A program made the translations under genes and the position numbers. A stretch of DNA of 64,000 nt, taken from positions 23,652,476 through 23,716,475 of the forward strand of contig OZ059894.1 of NCBI GenBank assembly GCA_964057225.1, written 5' to 3'. The notes under the pieces were generated by a model. That model was not told where the DNA came from. It searched no databases and was given only the letters and a program-made list of their open reading frames with translations. Shown here one piece after another: positions 38,527-51,713 of this stretch; within the stretch, counting starts at the first letter, position 1, and each line of letters begins with the position of its first letter. This DNA is from Auanema rhodensis. Lineage: Eukaryota; Nematoda; Chromadorea; Rhabditida; Rhabditidae.

Positions 38527-40284
38527 GATGCGGTTTTCAAAATTAGATTCCCCATGTCCATATTAGTCTAAAAACAAATTTTTATTGATATTGGTGCATG
38601 GTAACCATGACTTTGAAATTTACGTGAACTTTAATTTATGCTAATTAAATGTACACGTGATGTGCACTTGGTATGTAACTTGCTTCACGTGAAAGATAAA
38701 GAGATGCGGTTTTCAAAATTAGATTCCCCATGTCCATATTAGTCTAAAAACAAATTTTTATTGATATTGGTTCATGGTAACCATGACTTTGAAATTTACG
38801 TGAACTTTAATTTATGCTAATTAAATGTACACGTGATGTGCACTTGGTATGTAACTCGCTTCACGTGAAAGATAAAGAGATGCGGTTTTCAAAATTAGAT
38901 TCCCCATGTCCATATTAGTCTAAAAACAAATTTTTATTGATATTGGTTCATGGTAACCATGTCTTTGAAATTTACGTGAACTTTAATTTATGCTAATTAA
39001 ATGTACACGTGATGTGCACTTGGTATGTAACTCGCTTCACGTGAAAGATAAAAAGATGCGGTTTTCAAAATTAGATTCCCCATGTCCATATTAGTCTAAA
39101 AACAAATTTTTATTGATATTGGTTCATGGTAACCATGACTTTGAAACTAACGTGAACTTTAATTTATGCTAATTAAATGTACACGTGATGTGCACTTGGT
39201 ATGTAACTCGCTTCACGTGAAAGATAAAGAGATGCGGTTTTCAAAATTAGATTCCCCATGTCCATATTAGTCTAAAAACAAATTTTTATTGATATTGGTT
39301 CATGGTAACCATGTCTTTGAAATTTACGTGAACTTTAATTTATGCTAATTAAATGTACACGTGATGTGCACTTGGTATGTAACTCGCTTCACGTGAAAGA
39401 TAAAAAGATGCGGTTTTCAAAATTAGATTCCCCATGTCCATATTAGTCTAAAAACAAATTTTTATTGATATTGGTTCATGGTAACCATGACTTTGAAATT
39501 TACGTGAACTTTAATTTATGCTAATTAAATGTACACGTGATGTGCACTTGGTATGTAACTCGCTTCACGTGAAAGATAAAGAGATGCGGTTTTCAAAATT
39601 AGATTCCCCATGTCCATATTAGTCTAAAAACAAATTTTTATTGATATTGGTTCATGGTAACCATGACTTTGAAATTTACGTGAACTTTAATTTATGCTAA
39701 TTAAATGTACACGTGATGTGCACTTGGTATGTAACTCGCTTCACGTGAAAGATAAAGAGATGCGGTTTTCAAAATTAGATTCCCCATGTCCATATTAGTC
39801 TAAAAACAAATTTTTATTGATATTGGTGCATGGTAACCATGACTTTGAAATTTACGTGAACTTTAATTTATGCTAATTAAATGTACACGTGATGTGCACT
39901 TGGTATGTAACTTGCTTCACGTGAAAGATAAAGAGATGCGGTTTTCAAAATTAGATTCCCCATGTCCATATTAGTCTAAAAACAAATTTTTATTGATATT
40001 GGTTCATGGTAACCATGACTTTGAAACTTACGTGAACTTTAATTTATGCTAATTAAATGTACACGTGATGTGCACTTGGTATGTAACTCGCTTCACGTGA
40101 AAGATAAAGAGATGCGGTTTTCAAAATTAGATTCCCCATGTCCATATTAGTTTAAACAAACTTTTATTGTTATTGGTTCAAGGTAACCATGACTTTGAAT
40201 TTTACGTGAACTTTAATTTATGCTAATTAAATGTACACGTGATGTGCACTTGGTATGTAACTCGCTTCACGTGAAAGATAAAGA
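38527..40284 (+). repeat. Zone D 10-monomer block, copy 1 (1758 bp)
   Basis: The order is G70/AACTTGC; consensus-like; T84/AAAAAGATG; GAAACTAACG; T84/AAAAAGATG; two consensus-like; G70/AACTTGC; GAAACTTACG; PmeI. Copies 2 and 3 are at 44507-46263 and 47846-49603. By eye the three appear identical apart from one deleted base in copy 2. Confidence 0.8.
40111..40284 (+). repeat. 174-bp PmeI variant monomer, copy 8
   Basis: PmeI site at 40150, 3518 bp (20 monomers minus 2) after copy 7. Subtype 3. Confidence 0.9.
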
Positions 40285-40636
40285 GATGCGGTTTTCAAAA
40301 TTAGATTCCCCATGTCCATATTAGTCTAAAAACAAATTTTTATTGATATTGGTTCATGGTAACCATGACTTTGAAATTTACGTGAACTTTAATTTATGCT
40401 AATTAAATGTACACGTGATGTGCACTTGGTATGTAACTCGCTTCACGTGAAAGATAAAGAGATGCGGTTTTCAAAATTAGATTCCCCATGTCTATATTAG
40501 TCTAAAAACAAATTTTTATTGATATTGGTTCATGGTAACCATGACTTTGAAATTTACGTGAACTTTAATTTATGCTAATTAAATGTACACGTGATGTGCA
40601 CTTGGTATGTAACTCGCTTCACGTGAAAGATAAAGA

Positions 40637-42044
40637 GATGCGGTTTTCAAAATTAGATTCCCCATGTCCATATTAGTCTAAAAACAAATTTGTATTGATA
40701 TTGGTTCATGGTAACCATGTCTTTGAAATTTACGTGAACTTTAATTTATGCTAATTAAATGTACACGTGATGTGCTCTTGGTATGTAACTCGCTTCACGT
40801 GAAAGATAAAAAGATGCGGTTTTCAAAATTAGATTCCCCATGTCCATATTAGTCTAAAAACAAATTTTTATTGATATTGGTTCATGGTAACCATGACTTT
40901 GAAATTTACGTGAACTTTAATTTATGCTAATTAAATGTACACGTGATGTGCACTTGGTATGTAACTCGCTTCACGTGAAAGATAAAGAGATGCGGTTTTC
41001 AAAATTAGATTCCCCATGTCCATATTAGTCTAAAAACAAATTTTTATTGATATTGGTTCATGGTAACCATGACTTTGAAATTTACGTGAACTTTAATTTA
41101 TGCTAATTAAATGTACACGTGATGTGCACTTGGTATGTAACTCGCTTCACGTGAAAGATAAAGAGATGCGGTTTTCAAAATTAGATTCCCCATGTCCATA
41201 TTAGTCTAAAAACAAATTTTTATTGATATTGGTTCATGGTAACCATGACTTTGAAATTTACGTGAACTTTAATTTATGCTAATTAAATGTACACGTGATG
41301 TGCACTTGGTATGTAACTCGCTTCACGTGAAAGATAAAGAGATGCGGTTTTCAAAATTAGATTCCCCATGTCCATATTAGTCTAAAAACAAATTTGTATT
41401 GATATTGGTTCATGGTAACCATGTCTTTGAAATTTACGTGAACTTTAATTTATGCTAATTAAATGTACACGTGATGTGCTCTTGGTATGTAACTCGCTTC
41501 ACGTGAAAGATAAAAAGATGCGGTTTTCAAAATTAGATTCCCCATGTCCATATTAGTCTAAAAACAAATTTTTATTGATATTGGTTCATGGTAACCATGA
41601 CTTTGAAATTTACGTGAACTTTAATTTATGCTAATTAAATGTACACGTGATGTGCACTTGGTATGTAACTCGCTTCACGTGAAAGATAAAGAGATGCGGT
41701 TTTCAAAATTAGATTCCCCATGTCCATATTAGTCTAAAAACAAATTTTTATTGATATTGGTTCATGGTAACCATGACTTTGAAATTTACGTGAACTTTAA
41801 TTTATGCTAATTAAATGTACACGTGATGTGCACTTGGTATGTAACTCGCTTCACGTGAAAGATAAAGAGATGCGGTTTTCAAAATTAGATTCCCCATGTC
41901 CATATTAGTCTAAAAACAAATTTTTATTGATATTGGTTCATGGTAACCATGACTTTGAAATTTACGTGAACTTTAATTTATGCTAATTAAATGTACACGT
42001 GATGTGCACTTGGTATGTAACTCGCTTCACGTGAAAGATAAAGA
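40637..42044 (+). repeat. Tandem 4-monomer repeat (2 x 704 bp)
   Basis: Copies 40637-41340 and 41341-42044 each consist of one TTTGTATT/T84/TGCTCTTGG monomer followed by three consensus-like monomers. The pair recurs at 43099-43802 and 43803-44506, while only one copy is present at 47142-47845. From 49956 a shortened version has the marker monomer and two others. Confidence 0.8.
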
Positions 42045-42572
42045 GATGCGGTTTTCAAAATTAGATTCCCCATGTCTATATTAGTCTAAAAACAAATTTT
42101 TATTGATATTGGTTCATGGTAACCATGACTTTGAAATTTACGTGAACTTTAATTTATGCTAATTAAATGTACACGTGATGTGCACTTGGTATGTAACTCG
42201 CTTCACGTGAAAGATAAAGAGATGCGGTTTTCAAAATTAGATTCCCCATGTCCATATTAGTCTAAAAACAAATTTTTATTGATATTGGTGCATGGTAACC
42301 ATGACTTTGAAATTTACGTGAACTTTAATTTATGCTAATTAAATGTACACGTGATGTGCACTTGGTATGTAACTTGCTTCACGTGAAAGATAAAGAGATG
42401 CGGTTTTCAAAATTAGATTCCCCATGTCCATATTAGTCTAAAAACAAATTTTTATTGATATTGGTTCATGGTAACCATGACTTTGAAACTTACGTGAACT
42501 TTAATTTATGCTAATTAAATGTACACGTGATGTGCACTTGGTATGTAACTCGCTTCACGTGAAAGATAAAGA

Positions 42573-42746
42573 GATGCGGTTTTCAAAATTAGATTCCCCA
42601 TGTCCATATTAGTTTAAACAAACTTTTATTGTTATTGGTTCAAGGTAACCATGACTTTGAATTTTACGTGAACTTTAATTTATGCTAATTAAATGTACAC
42701 GTGATGTGCACTTGGTATGTAACTCGCTTCACGTGAAAGATAAAGA
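42573..42746 (+). repeat. 174-bp PmeI variant monomer, copy 9
   Basis: PmeI site at 42612, 2462 bp (14 monomers minus 2) after copy 8. Monomers 227-239 repeat in order as 241-253 around these two sites, a 14-monomer higher-order repeat. Subtype 3. Confidence 0.9.
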
Positions 42747-43098
42747 GATGCGGTTTTCAAAATTAGATTCCCCATGTCCATATTAGTCTAAAAACAAATT
42801 TTTATTGATATTGGTTCATGGTAACCATGACTTTGAAATTTACGTGAACTTTAATTTATGCTAATTAAATGTACACGTGATGTGCACTTGGTATGTAACT
42901 CGCTTCACGTGAAAGATAAAGAGATGCGGTTTTCAAAATTAGATTCCCCATGTCTATATTAGTCTAAAAACAAATTTTTATTGATATTGGTTCATGGTAA
43001 CCATGACTTTGAAATTTACGTGAACTTTAATTTATGCTAATTAAATGTACACGTGATGTGCACTTGGTATGTAACTCGCTTCACGTGAAAGATAAAGA

Positions 43099-44506
43099 GA
43101 TGCGGTTTTCAAAATTAGATTCCCCATGTCCATATTAGTCTAAAAACAAATTTGTATTGATATTGGTTCATGGTAACCATGTCTTTGAAATTTACGTGAA
43201 CTTTAATTTATGCTAATTAAATGTACACGTGATGTGCTCTTGGTATGTAACTCGCTTCACGTGAAAGATAAAAAGATGCGGTTTTCAAAATTAGATTCCC
43301 CATGTCCATATTAGTCTAAAAACAAATTTTTATTGATATTGGTTCATGGTAACCATGACTTTGAAATTTACGTGAACTTTAATTTATGCTAATTAAATGT
43401 ACACGTGATGTGCACTTGGTATGTAACTCGCTTCACGTGAAAGATAAAGAGATGCGGTTTTCAAAATTAGATTCCCCATGTCCATATTAGTCTAAAAACA
43501 AATTTTTATTGATATTGGTTCATGGTAACCATGACTTTGAAATTTACGTGAACTTTAATTTATGCTAATTAAATGTACACGTGATGTGCACTTGGTATGT
43601 AACTCGCTTCACGTGAAAGATAAAGAGATGCGGTTTTCAAAATTAGATTCCCCATGTCCATATTAGTCTAAAAACAAATTTTTATTGATATTGGTTCATG
43701 GTAACCATGACTTTGAAATTTACGTGAACTTTAATTTATGCTAATTAAATGTACACGTGATGTGCACTTGGTATGTAACTCGCTTCACGTGAAAGATAAA
43801 GAGATGCGGTTTTCAAAATTAGATTCCCCATGTCCATATTAGTCTAAAAACAAATTTGTATTGATATTGGTTCATGGTAACCATGTCTTTGAAATTTACG
43901 TGAACTTTAATTTATGCTAATTAAATGTACACGTGATGTGCTCTTGGTATGTAACTCGCTTCACGTGAAAGATAAAAAGATGCGGTTTTCAAAATTAGAT
44001 TCCCCATGTCCATATTAGTCTAAAAACAAATTTTTATTGATATTGGTTCATGGTAACCATGACTTTGAAATTTACGTGAACTTTAATTTATGCTAATTAA
44101 ATGTACACGTGATGTGCACTTGGTATGTAACTCGCTTCACGTGAAAGATAAAGAGATGCGGTTTTCAAAATTAGATTCCCCATGTCCATATTAGTCTAAA
44201 AACAAATTTTTATTGATATTGGTTCATGGTAACCATGACTTTGAAATTTACGTGAACTTTAATTTATGCTAATTAAATGTACACGTGATGTGCACTTGGT
44301 ATGTAACTCGCTTCACGTGAAAGATAAAGAGATGCGGTTTTCAAAATTAGATTCCCCATGTCCATATTAGTCTAAAAACAAATTTTTATTGATATTGGTT
44401 CATGGTAACCATGACTTTGAAATTTACGTGAACTTTAATTTATGCTAATTAAATGTACACGTGATGTGCACTTGGTATGTAACTCGCTTCACGTGAAAGA
44501 TAAAGA
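43099..44506 (+). repeat. Tandem 4-monomer repeat, second pair
   Basis: Same two-copy arrangement as 40637-42044. The second pair leads directly into the 10-monomer block at 44507, whereas the first pair leads into a TGTCTATA monomer at 42045. Confidence 0.8.
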
Positions 44507-45738
44507 GATGCGGTTTTCAAAATTAGATTCCCCATGTCCATATTAGTCTAAAAACAAATTTTTATTGATATTGGTGCATGGTAACCATGACTTTGAAATT
44601 TACGTGAACTTTAATTTATGCTAATTAAATGTACACGTGATGTGCACTTGGTATGTAACTTGCTTCACGTGAAAGATAAAGAGATGCGGTTTTCAAAATT
44701 AGATTCCCCATGTCCATATTAGTCTAAAAACAAATTTTTATTGATATTGGTTCATGGTAACCATGACTTTGAAATTTACGTGAACTTTAATTTATGCTAA
44801 TTAAATGTACACGTGATGTGCACTTGGTATGTAACTCGCTTCACGTGAAAGATAAAGAGATGCGGTTTTCAAAATTAGATTCCCCATGTCCATATTAGTC
44901 TAAAAACAAATTTTTATTGATATTGGTTCATGGTAACCATGTCTTTGAAATTTACGTGAACTTTAATTTATGCTAATTAAATGTACACGTGATGTGCACT
45001 TGGTATGTAACTCGCTTCACGTGAAAGATAAAAAGATGCGGTTTTCAAAATTAGATTCCCCATGTCCATATTAGTCTAAAAACAAATTTTTATTGATATT
45101 GGTTCATGGTAACCATGACTTTGAAACTAACGTGAACTTTAATTTATGCTAATTAAATGTACACGTGATGTGCACTTGGTATGTAACTCGCTTCACGTGA
45201 AAGATAAAGAGATGCGGTTTTCAAAATTAGATTCCCCATGTCCATATTAGTCTAAAAACAAATTTTTATTGATATTGGTTCATGGTAACCATGTCTTTGA
45301 AATTTACGTGAACTTTAATTTATGCTAATTAAATGTACACGTGATGTGCACTTGGTATGTAACTCGCTTCACGTGAAAGATAAAAAGATGCGGTTTTCAA
45401 AATTAGATTCCCCATGTCCATATTAGTCTAAAAACAAATTTTTATTGATATTGGTTCATGGTAACCATGACTTTGAAATTTACGTGAACTTTAATTTATG
45501 CTAATTAAATGTACACGTGATGTGCACTTGGTATGTAACTCGCTTCACGTGAAAGATAAAGAGATGCGGTTTTCAAAATTAGATTCCCCATGTCCATATT
45601 AGTCTAAAAACAAATTTTTATTGATATTGGTTCATGGTAACCATGACTTTGAAATTTACGTGAACTTTAATTTATGCTAATTAAATGTACACGTGATGTG
45701 CACTTGGTATGTAACTCGCTTCACGTGAAAGATAAAGA

Positions 45739-45913
45739 GATGCGGTTTTCAAAATTAGATTCCCCATGTCCATATTAGTCTAAAAACAAATTTTTATTGA
45801 TATTGGTGCATGGTAACCATGACTTTGAAATTTACGTGAACTTTAATTTATGCTAATTAAATGTACACGTGATGTGCACTTGGTATGTAACTTGCTTCAC
45901 GTGAAAGAAAAGA
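45739..45913 (+). repeat. 175-bp monomer, deletion near 45908
   Basis: GAAAGAAAAGAG replaces GAAAGATAAAGAG, one T missing. The corresponding monomers of the other two block copies and of the following triplet are full length, so this is a late private event or a sequencing error. Confidence 0.8.
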
Positions 45914-46089
45914 GATGCGGTTTTCAAAATTAGATTCCCCATGTCCATATTAGTCTAAAAACAAATTTTTATTGATATTGGTTCATGGTAACCATGACTT
46001 TGAAACTTACGTGAACTTTAATTTATGCTAATTAAATGTACACGTGATGTGCACTTGGTATGTAACTCGCTTCACGTGAAAGATAAAGA

Positions 46090-46263
46090 GATGCGGTTTT
46101 CAAAATTAGATTCCCCATGTCCATATTAGTTTAAACAAACTTTTATTGTTATTGGTTCAAGGTAACCATGACTTTGAATTTTACGTGAACTTTAATTTAT
46201 GCTAATTAAATGTACACGTGATGTGCACTTGGTATGTAACTCGCTTCACGTGAAAGATAAAGA
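46090..46263 (+). repeat. 174-bp PmeI variant monomer, copy 10
   Basis: PmeI site at 46129, 3517 bp after copy 9, which is 20 monomers minus 2 and minus the deletion near 45908. Subtype 3. Confidence 0.9.
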
Positions 46264-46615
46264 GATGCGGTTTTCAAAATTAGATTCCCCATGTCCATAT
46301 TAGTCTAAAAACAAATTTTTATTGATATTGGTGCATGGTAACCATGACTTTGAAATTTACGTGAACTTTAATTTATGCTAATTAAATGTACACGTGATGT
46401 GCACTTGGTATGTAACTTGCTTCACGTGAAAGATAAAGAGATGCGGTTTTCAAAATTAGATTCCCCATGTCCATATTAGTCTAAAAACAAATTTTTATTG
46501 ATATTGGTTCATGGTAACCATGAGTTTGAAACTTACGTGAACTTTAATTTATGCTAATTAAATGTACACGTGATGTGCACTTGGTATGTAACTCGCTTCA
46601 CGTGAAAGATAAAGA

Positions 46616-46789
46616 GATGCGGTTTTCAAAATTAGATTCCCCATGTCCATATTAGTTTAAACAAACTTTTATTGTTATTGGTTCAAGGTAACCATGACTT
46701 TGAATTTTACGTGAACTTTAATTTATGCTAATTAAATGTACACGTGATGTGCACTTGGTATGTAACTCGCTTCACGTGAAAGATAAAGA
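46616..46789 (+). repeat. 174-bp PmeI variant monomer, copy 11
   Basis: PmeI site at 46655, in the second half of the 3-monomer duplication. Subtype 3. Confidence 0.9.
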
Positions 46790-47845
46790 GATGCGGTTTT
46801 CAAAATTAGATTCCCCATGTCCATATTAGTCTAAAAACAAATTTTTATTGATATTGGTTCATGGTAACCATGACTTTGAAATTTACGTGAACTTTAATTT
46901 ATGCTAATTAAATGTACACGTGATGTGCACTTGGTATGTAACTCGCTTCACGTGAAAGATAAAGAGATGCGGTTTTCAAAATTAGATTCCCCATGTCTAT
47001 ATTAGTCTAAAAACAAATTTTTATTGATATTGGTTCATGGTAACCATGACTTTGAAATTTACGTGAACTTTAATTTATGCTAATTAAATGTACACGTGAT
47101 GTGCACTTGGTATGTAACTCGCTTCACGTGAAAGATAAAGAGATGCGGTTTTCAAAATTAGATTCCCCATGTCCATATTAGTCTAAAAACAAATTTGTAT
47201 TGATATTGGTTCATGGTAACCATGTCTTTGAAATTTACGTGAACTTTAATTTATGCTAATTAAATGTACACGTGATGTGCTCTTGGTATGTAACTCGCTT
47301 CACGTGAAAGATAAAAAGATGCGGTTTTCAAAATTAGATTCCCCATGTCCATATTAGTCTAAAAACAAATTTTTATTGATATTGGTTCATGGTAACCATG
47401 ACTTTGAAATTTACGTGAACTTTAATTTATGCTAATTAAATGTACACGTGATGTGCACTTGGTATGTAACTCGCTTCACGTGAAAGATAAAGAGATGCGG
47501 TTTTCAAAATTAGATTCCCCATGTCCATATTAGTCTAAAAACAAATTTTTATTGATATTGGTTCATGGTAACCATGACTTTGAAATTTACGTGAACTTTA
47601 ATTTATGCTAATTAAATGTACACGTGATGTGCACTTGGTATGTAACTCGCTTCACGTGAAAGATAAAGAGATGCGGTTTTCAAAATTAGATTCCCCATGT
47701 CCATATTAGTCTAAAAACAAATTTTTATTGATATTGGTTCATGGTAACCATGACTTTGAAATTTACGTGAACTTTAATTTATGCTAATTAAATGTACACG
47801 TGATGTGCACTTGGTATGTAACTCGCTTCACGTGAAAGATAAAGA

Positions 47846-49603
47846 GATGCGGTTTTCAAAATTAGATTCCCCATGTCCATATTAGTCTAAAAACAAATTT
47901 TTATTGATATTGGTGCATGGTAACCATGACTTTGAAATTTACGTGAACTTTAATTTATGCTAATTAAATGTACACGTGATGTGCACTTGGTATGTAACTT
48001 GCTTCACGTGAAAGATAAAGAGATGCGGTTTTCAAAATTAGATTCCCCATGTCCATATTAGTCTAAAAACAAATTTTTATTGATATTGGTTCATGGTAAC
48101 CATGACTTTGAAATTTACGTGAACTTTAATTTATGCTAATTAAATGTACACGTGATGTGCACTTGGTATGTAACTCGCTTCACGTGAAAGATAAAGAGAT
48201 GCGGTTTTCAAAATTAGATTCCCCATGTCCATATTAGTCTAAAAACAAATTTTTATTGATATTGGTTCATGGTAACCATGTCTTTGAAATTTACGTGAAC
48301 TTTAATTTATGCTAATTAAATGTACACGTGATGTGCACTTGGTATGTAACTCGCTTCACGTGAAAGATAAAAAGATGCGGTTTTCAAAATTAGATTCCCC
48401 ATGTCCATATTAGTCTAAAAACAAATTTTTATTGATATTGGTTCATGGTAACCATGACTTTGAAACTAACGTGAACTTTAATTTATGCTAATTAAATGTA
48501 CACGTGATGTGCACTTGGTATGTAACTCGCTTCACGTGAAAGATAAAGAGATGCGGTTTTCAAAATTAGATTCCCCATGTCCATATTAGTCTAAAAACAA
48601 ATTTTTATTGATATTGGTTCATGGTAACCATGTCTTTGAAATTTACGTGAACTTTAATTTATGCTAATTAAATGTACACGTGATGTGCACTTGGTATGTA
48701 ACTCGCTTCACGTGAAAGATAAAAAGATGCGGTTTTCAAAATTAGATTCCCCATGTCCATATTAGTCTAAAAACAAATTTTTATTGATATTGGTTCATGG
48801 TAACCATGACTTTGAAATTTACGTGAACTTTAATTTATGCTAATTAAATGTACACGTGATGTGCACTTGGTATGTAACTCGCTTCACGTGAAAGATAAAG
48901 AGATGCGGTTTTCAAAATTAGATTCCCCATGTCCATATTAGTCTAAAAACAAATTTTTATTGATATTGGTTCATGGTAACCATGACTTTGAAATTTACGT
49001 GAACTTTAATTTATGCTAATTAAATGTACACGTGATGTGCACTTGGTATGTAACTCGCTTCACGTGAAAGATAAAGAGATGCGGTTTTCAAAATTAGATT
49101 CCCCATGTCCATATTAGTCTAAAAACAAATTTTTATTGATATTGGTGCATGGTAACCATGACTTTGAAATTTACGTGAACTTTAATTTATGCTAATTAAA
49201 TGTACACGTGATGTGCACTTGGTATGTAACTTGCTTCACGTGAAAGATAAAGAGATGCGGTTTTCAAAATTAGATTCCCCATGTCCATATTAGTCTAAAA
49301 ACAAATTTTTATTGATATTGGTTCATGGTAACCATGACTTTGAAACTTACGTGAACTTTAATTTATGCTAATTAAATGTACACGTGATGTGCACTTGGTA
49401 TGTAACTCGCTTCACGTGAAAGATAAAGAGATGCGGTTTTCAAAATTAGATTCCCCATGTCCATATTAGTTTAAACAAACTTTTATTGTTATTGGTTCAA
49501 GGTAACCATGACTTTGAATTTTACGTGAACTTTAATTTATGCTAATTAAATGTACACGTGATGTGCACTTGGTATGTAACTCGCTTCACGTGAAAGATAA
49601 AGA
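47846..49603 (+). repeat. Zone D 10-monomer block, copy 3 (1758 bp)
   Basis: Same ten signatures in the same order as 38527-40284. Between copies 2 and 3 lie the extra triplet, a consensus-like and a TGTCTATA monomer, and a single 4-monomer unit. The PmeI-to-PmeI unit here is 16 monomers (2814 bp). Confidence 0.8.
49430..49603 (+). repeat. 174-bp PmeI variant monomer, copy 12
   Basis: PmeI site at 49469, 2814 bp (16 monomers minus 2) after copy 11. Subtype 3. Confidence 0.9.
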
Positions 49604-51539
49604 GATGCGGTTTTCAAAATTAGATTCCCCATGTCCATATTAGTCTAAAAACAAATTTTTATTGATATTGGTTCATGGTAACCATGACTTTGAAATTTAC
49701 GTGAACTTTAATTTATGCTAATTAAATGTACACGTGATGTGCACTTGGTATGTAACTCGCTTCACGTGAAAGATAAAGAGATGCGGTTTTCAAAATTAGA
49801 TTCCCCATGTCTATATTAGTCTAAAAACAAATTTTTATTGATATTGGTTCATGGTAACCATGACTTTGAAATTTACGTGAACTTTAATTTATGCTAATTA
49901 AATGTACACGTGATGTGCACTTGGTATGTAACTCGCTTCACGTGAAAGATAAAGAGATGCGGTTTTCAAAATTAGATTCCCCATGTCCATATTAGTCTAA
50001 AAACAAATTTGTATTGATATTGGTTCATGGTAACCATGTCTTTGAAATTTACGTGAACTTTAATTTATGCTAATTAAATGTACACGTGATGTGCTCTTGG
50101 TATGTAACTCGCTTCACGTGAAAGATAAAAAGATGCGGTTTTCAAAATTAGATTCCCCATGTCCATATTAGTCTAAAAACAAATTTTTATTGATATTGGT
50201 TCATGGTAACCATGACTTTGAAATTTACGTGAACTTTAATTTATGCTAATTAAATGTACACGTGATGTGCACTTGGTATGTAACTCGCTTCACGTGAAAG
50301 ATAAAGAGATGCGGTTTTCAAAATTAGATTCCCCATGTCCATATTAGTCTAAAAACAAATTTTTATTGATATTGGTTCATGGTAACCATGACTTTGAAAT
50401 TTACGTGAACTTTAATTTATGCTAATTAAATGTACACGTGATGTGCACTTGGTATGTAACTCGCTTCACGTGAAAGATAAAGAGATGCGGTTTTCAAAAT
50501 TAGATTCCCCATGTCCATATTAGTCTAAAAACAAATTTTTATTGATATTGGTGCATGGTAACCATGACTTTGAAATTTACGTGAACTTTAATTTATGCTA
50601 ATTAAATGTACACGTGATGTGCACTTGGTATGTAACTTGCTTCACGTGAAAGATAAAGAGATGCGGTTTTCAAAATTAGATTCCCCATGTCCATATTAGT
50701 CTAAAAACAAATTTTTATTGATATTGGTTCATGGTAACCATGACTTTGAAACTTACGTGAACTTTAATTTATGCTAATTAAATGTACACGTGATGTGCAC
50801 TTGGTATGTAACTCGCTTCACGTGAAAGATAAAGAGATGCGGTTTTCAAAATTAGATTCCCCATGTTCATATTAGTCTAAAAACAAATTTTTATTGATAT
50901 TGGTGCATGGTAACCATGACTTTGAAATTTACGTGAACTTTAATTTATGCTAATTAAATGTACACGTGATGTGCACTTGGTATGTAACTCGCTTCACGTG
51001 AAAGATAAAGAGATGCGGTTTTCAAAATTAGATTCCCCATGTCCATATTAGTCTAAAAACAAATTTTTATTGTTATTGGTTCATGGTAACCATGACTTTG
51101 AAATTTACGTGAACTTTAATTTATGCTAATTAAATGTACACGTGATGTGCACTTGGTATGTAACTCGCTTCACGTGAAAGATAAAGAGATGCGGTTTTCA
51201 AAATTAGATTCCCCATGTCCATATTAGTCTAAAAACAAATTTTTATTGATATTGGTTCATGGTAACCATGTCTTTGAAATTTACGTGAACTTTAATTTAT
51301 GCTAATTAAATGTACACGTGATGTGCACTTGGTATGTGACTCGCTTCACGTGAAAGATAAAGAGATGCGGTTTTCAAAATTAGATTCCCCATGTCCATAT
51401 TAGTCTAAAAACAAATTTTTATTGATATTGGTTCATGGTAACCATGACTTTGAAATTTACGTGAACTTTAATTTATGCTAATTAAATGTACACGTGATGT
51501 GCACTTGGTATGTAACTCGCTTCACGTGAAAGATAAAGA

Positions 51540-51713
51540 GATGCGGTTTTCAAAATTAGATTCCCCATGTCCATATTAGTTTAAACAAACTTTTATTGTT
51601 ATTGGTTCAAGGTAACCATGACTTTGAATTTTACGTGAACTTTAATTTATGCTAATTAAATGTACACGTGATGTGCACTTGGTATGTAACTCGCTTCACG
51701 TGAAAGATAAAGA
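51540..51713 (+). repeat. 174-bp PmeI variant monomer, copy 13
   Basis: PmeI site at 51579, 2110 bp (12 monomers minus 2) after copy 12. Subtype 3, but in zone E context (after GTTATTGG, T84/GTGACTCG and a consensus-like monomer). Confidence 0.9.

Larger units (their letters stand above)
44507..46263 (+). repeat. Zone D 10-monomer block, copy 2 (1757 bp)
   Basis: Same order as 38527-40284, one base shorter because of the deletion at the end of the monomer from 45739. It is followed immediately by an extra G70/AACTTGC, GAAACTTACG, PmeI triplet. Confidence 0.8.
45739..46789 (+). repeat. Tandem 3-monomer duplication ending in PmeI
   Basis: G70/AACTTGC; GAAACTTACG; PmeI (45739-46263) is repeated at 46264-46789. 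The second copy has GAGTTTGAAACTT, and the first has the one-base deletion. The PmeI sites are 526 bp apart, the shortest spacing in the window. Confidence 0.8.
38527..50835 (+). repeat. Zone D: most regular region, monomers 220-289
   Basis: Seventy monomers built from a small set of classes: G70/AACTTGC; T84/AAAAAGATG; GAAACTAACG; GAAACTTACG; PmeI; TGTCTATA; TTTGTATT/T84/TGCTCTTGG/AAAAAGATG; and consensus-like. A 10-monomer block appears three times and a 4-monomer block five times. Private mutations are very few, mainly a one-base deletion near 45908 and GAGTTTGAAACTT near 46521. This suggests recent amplification relative to zones A and B. Confidence 0.8.
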
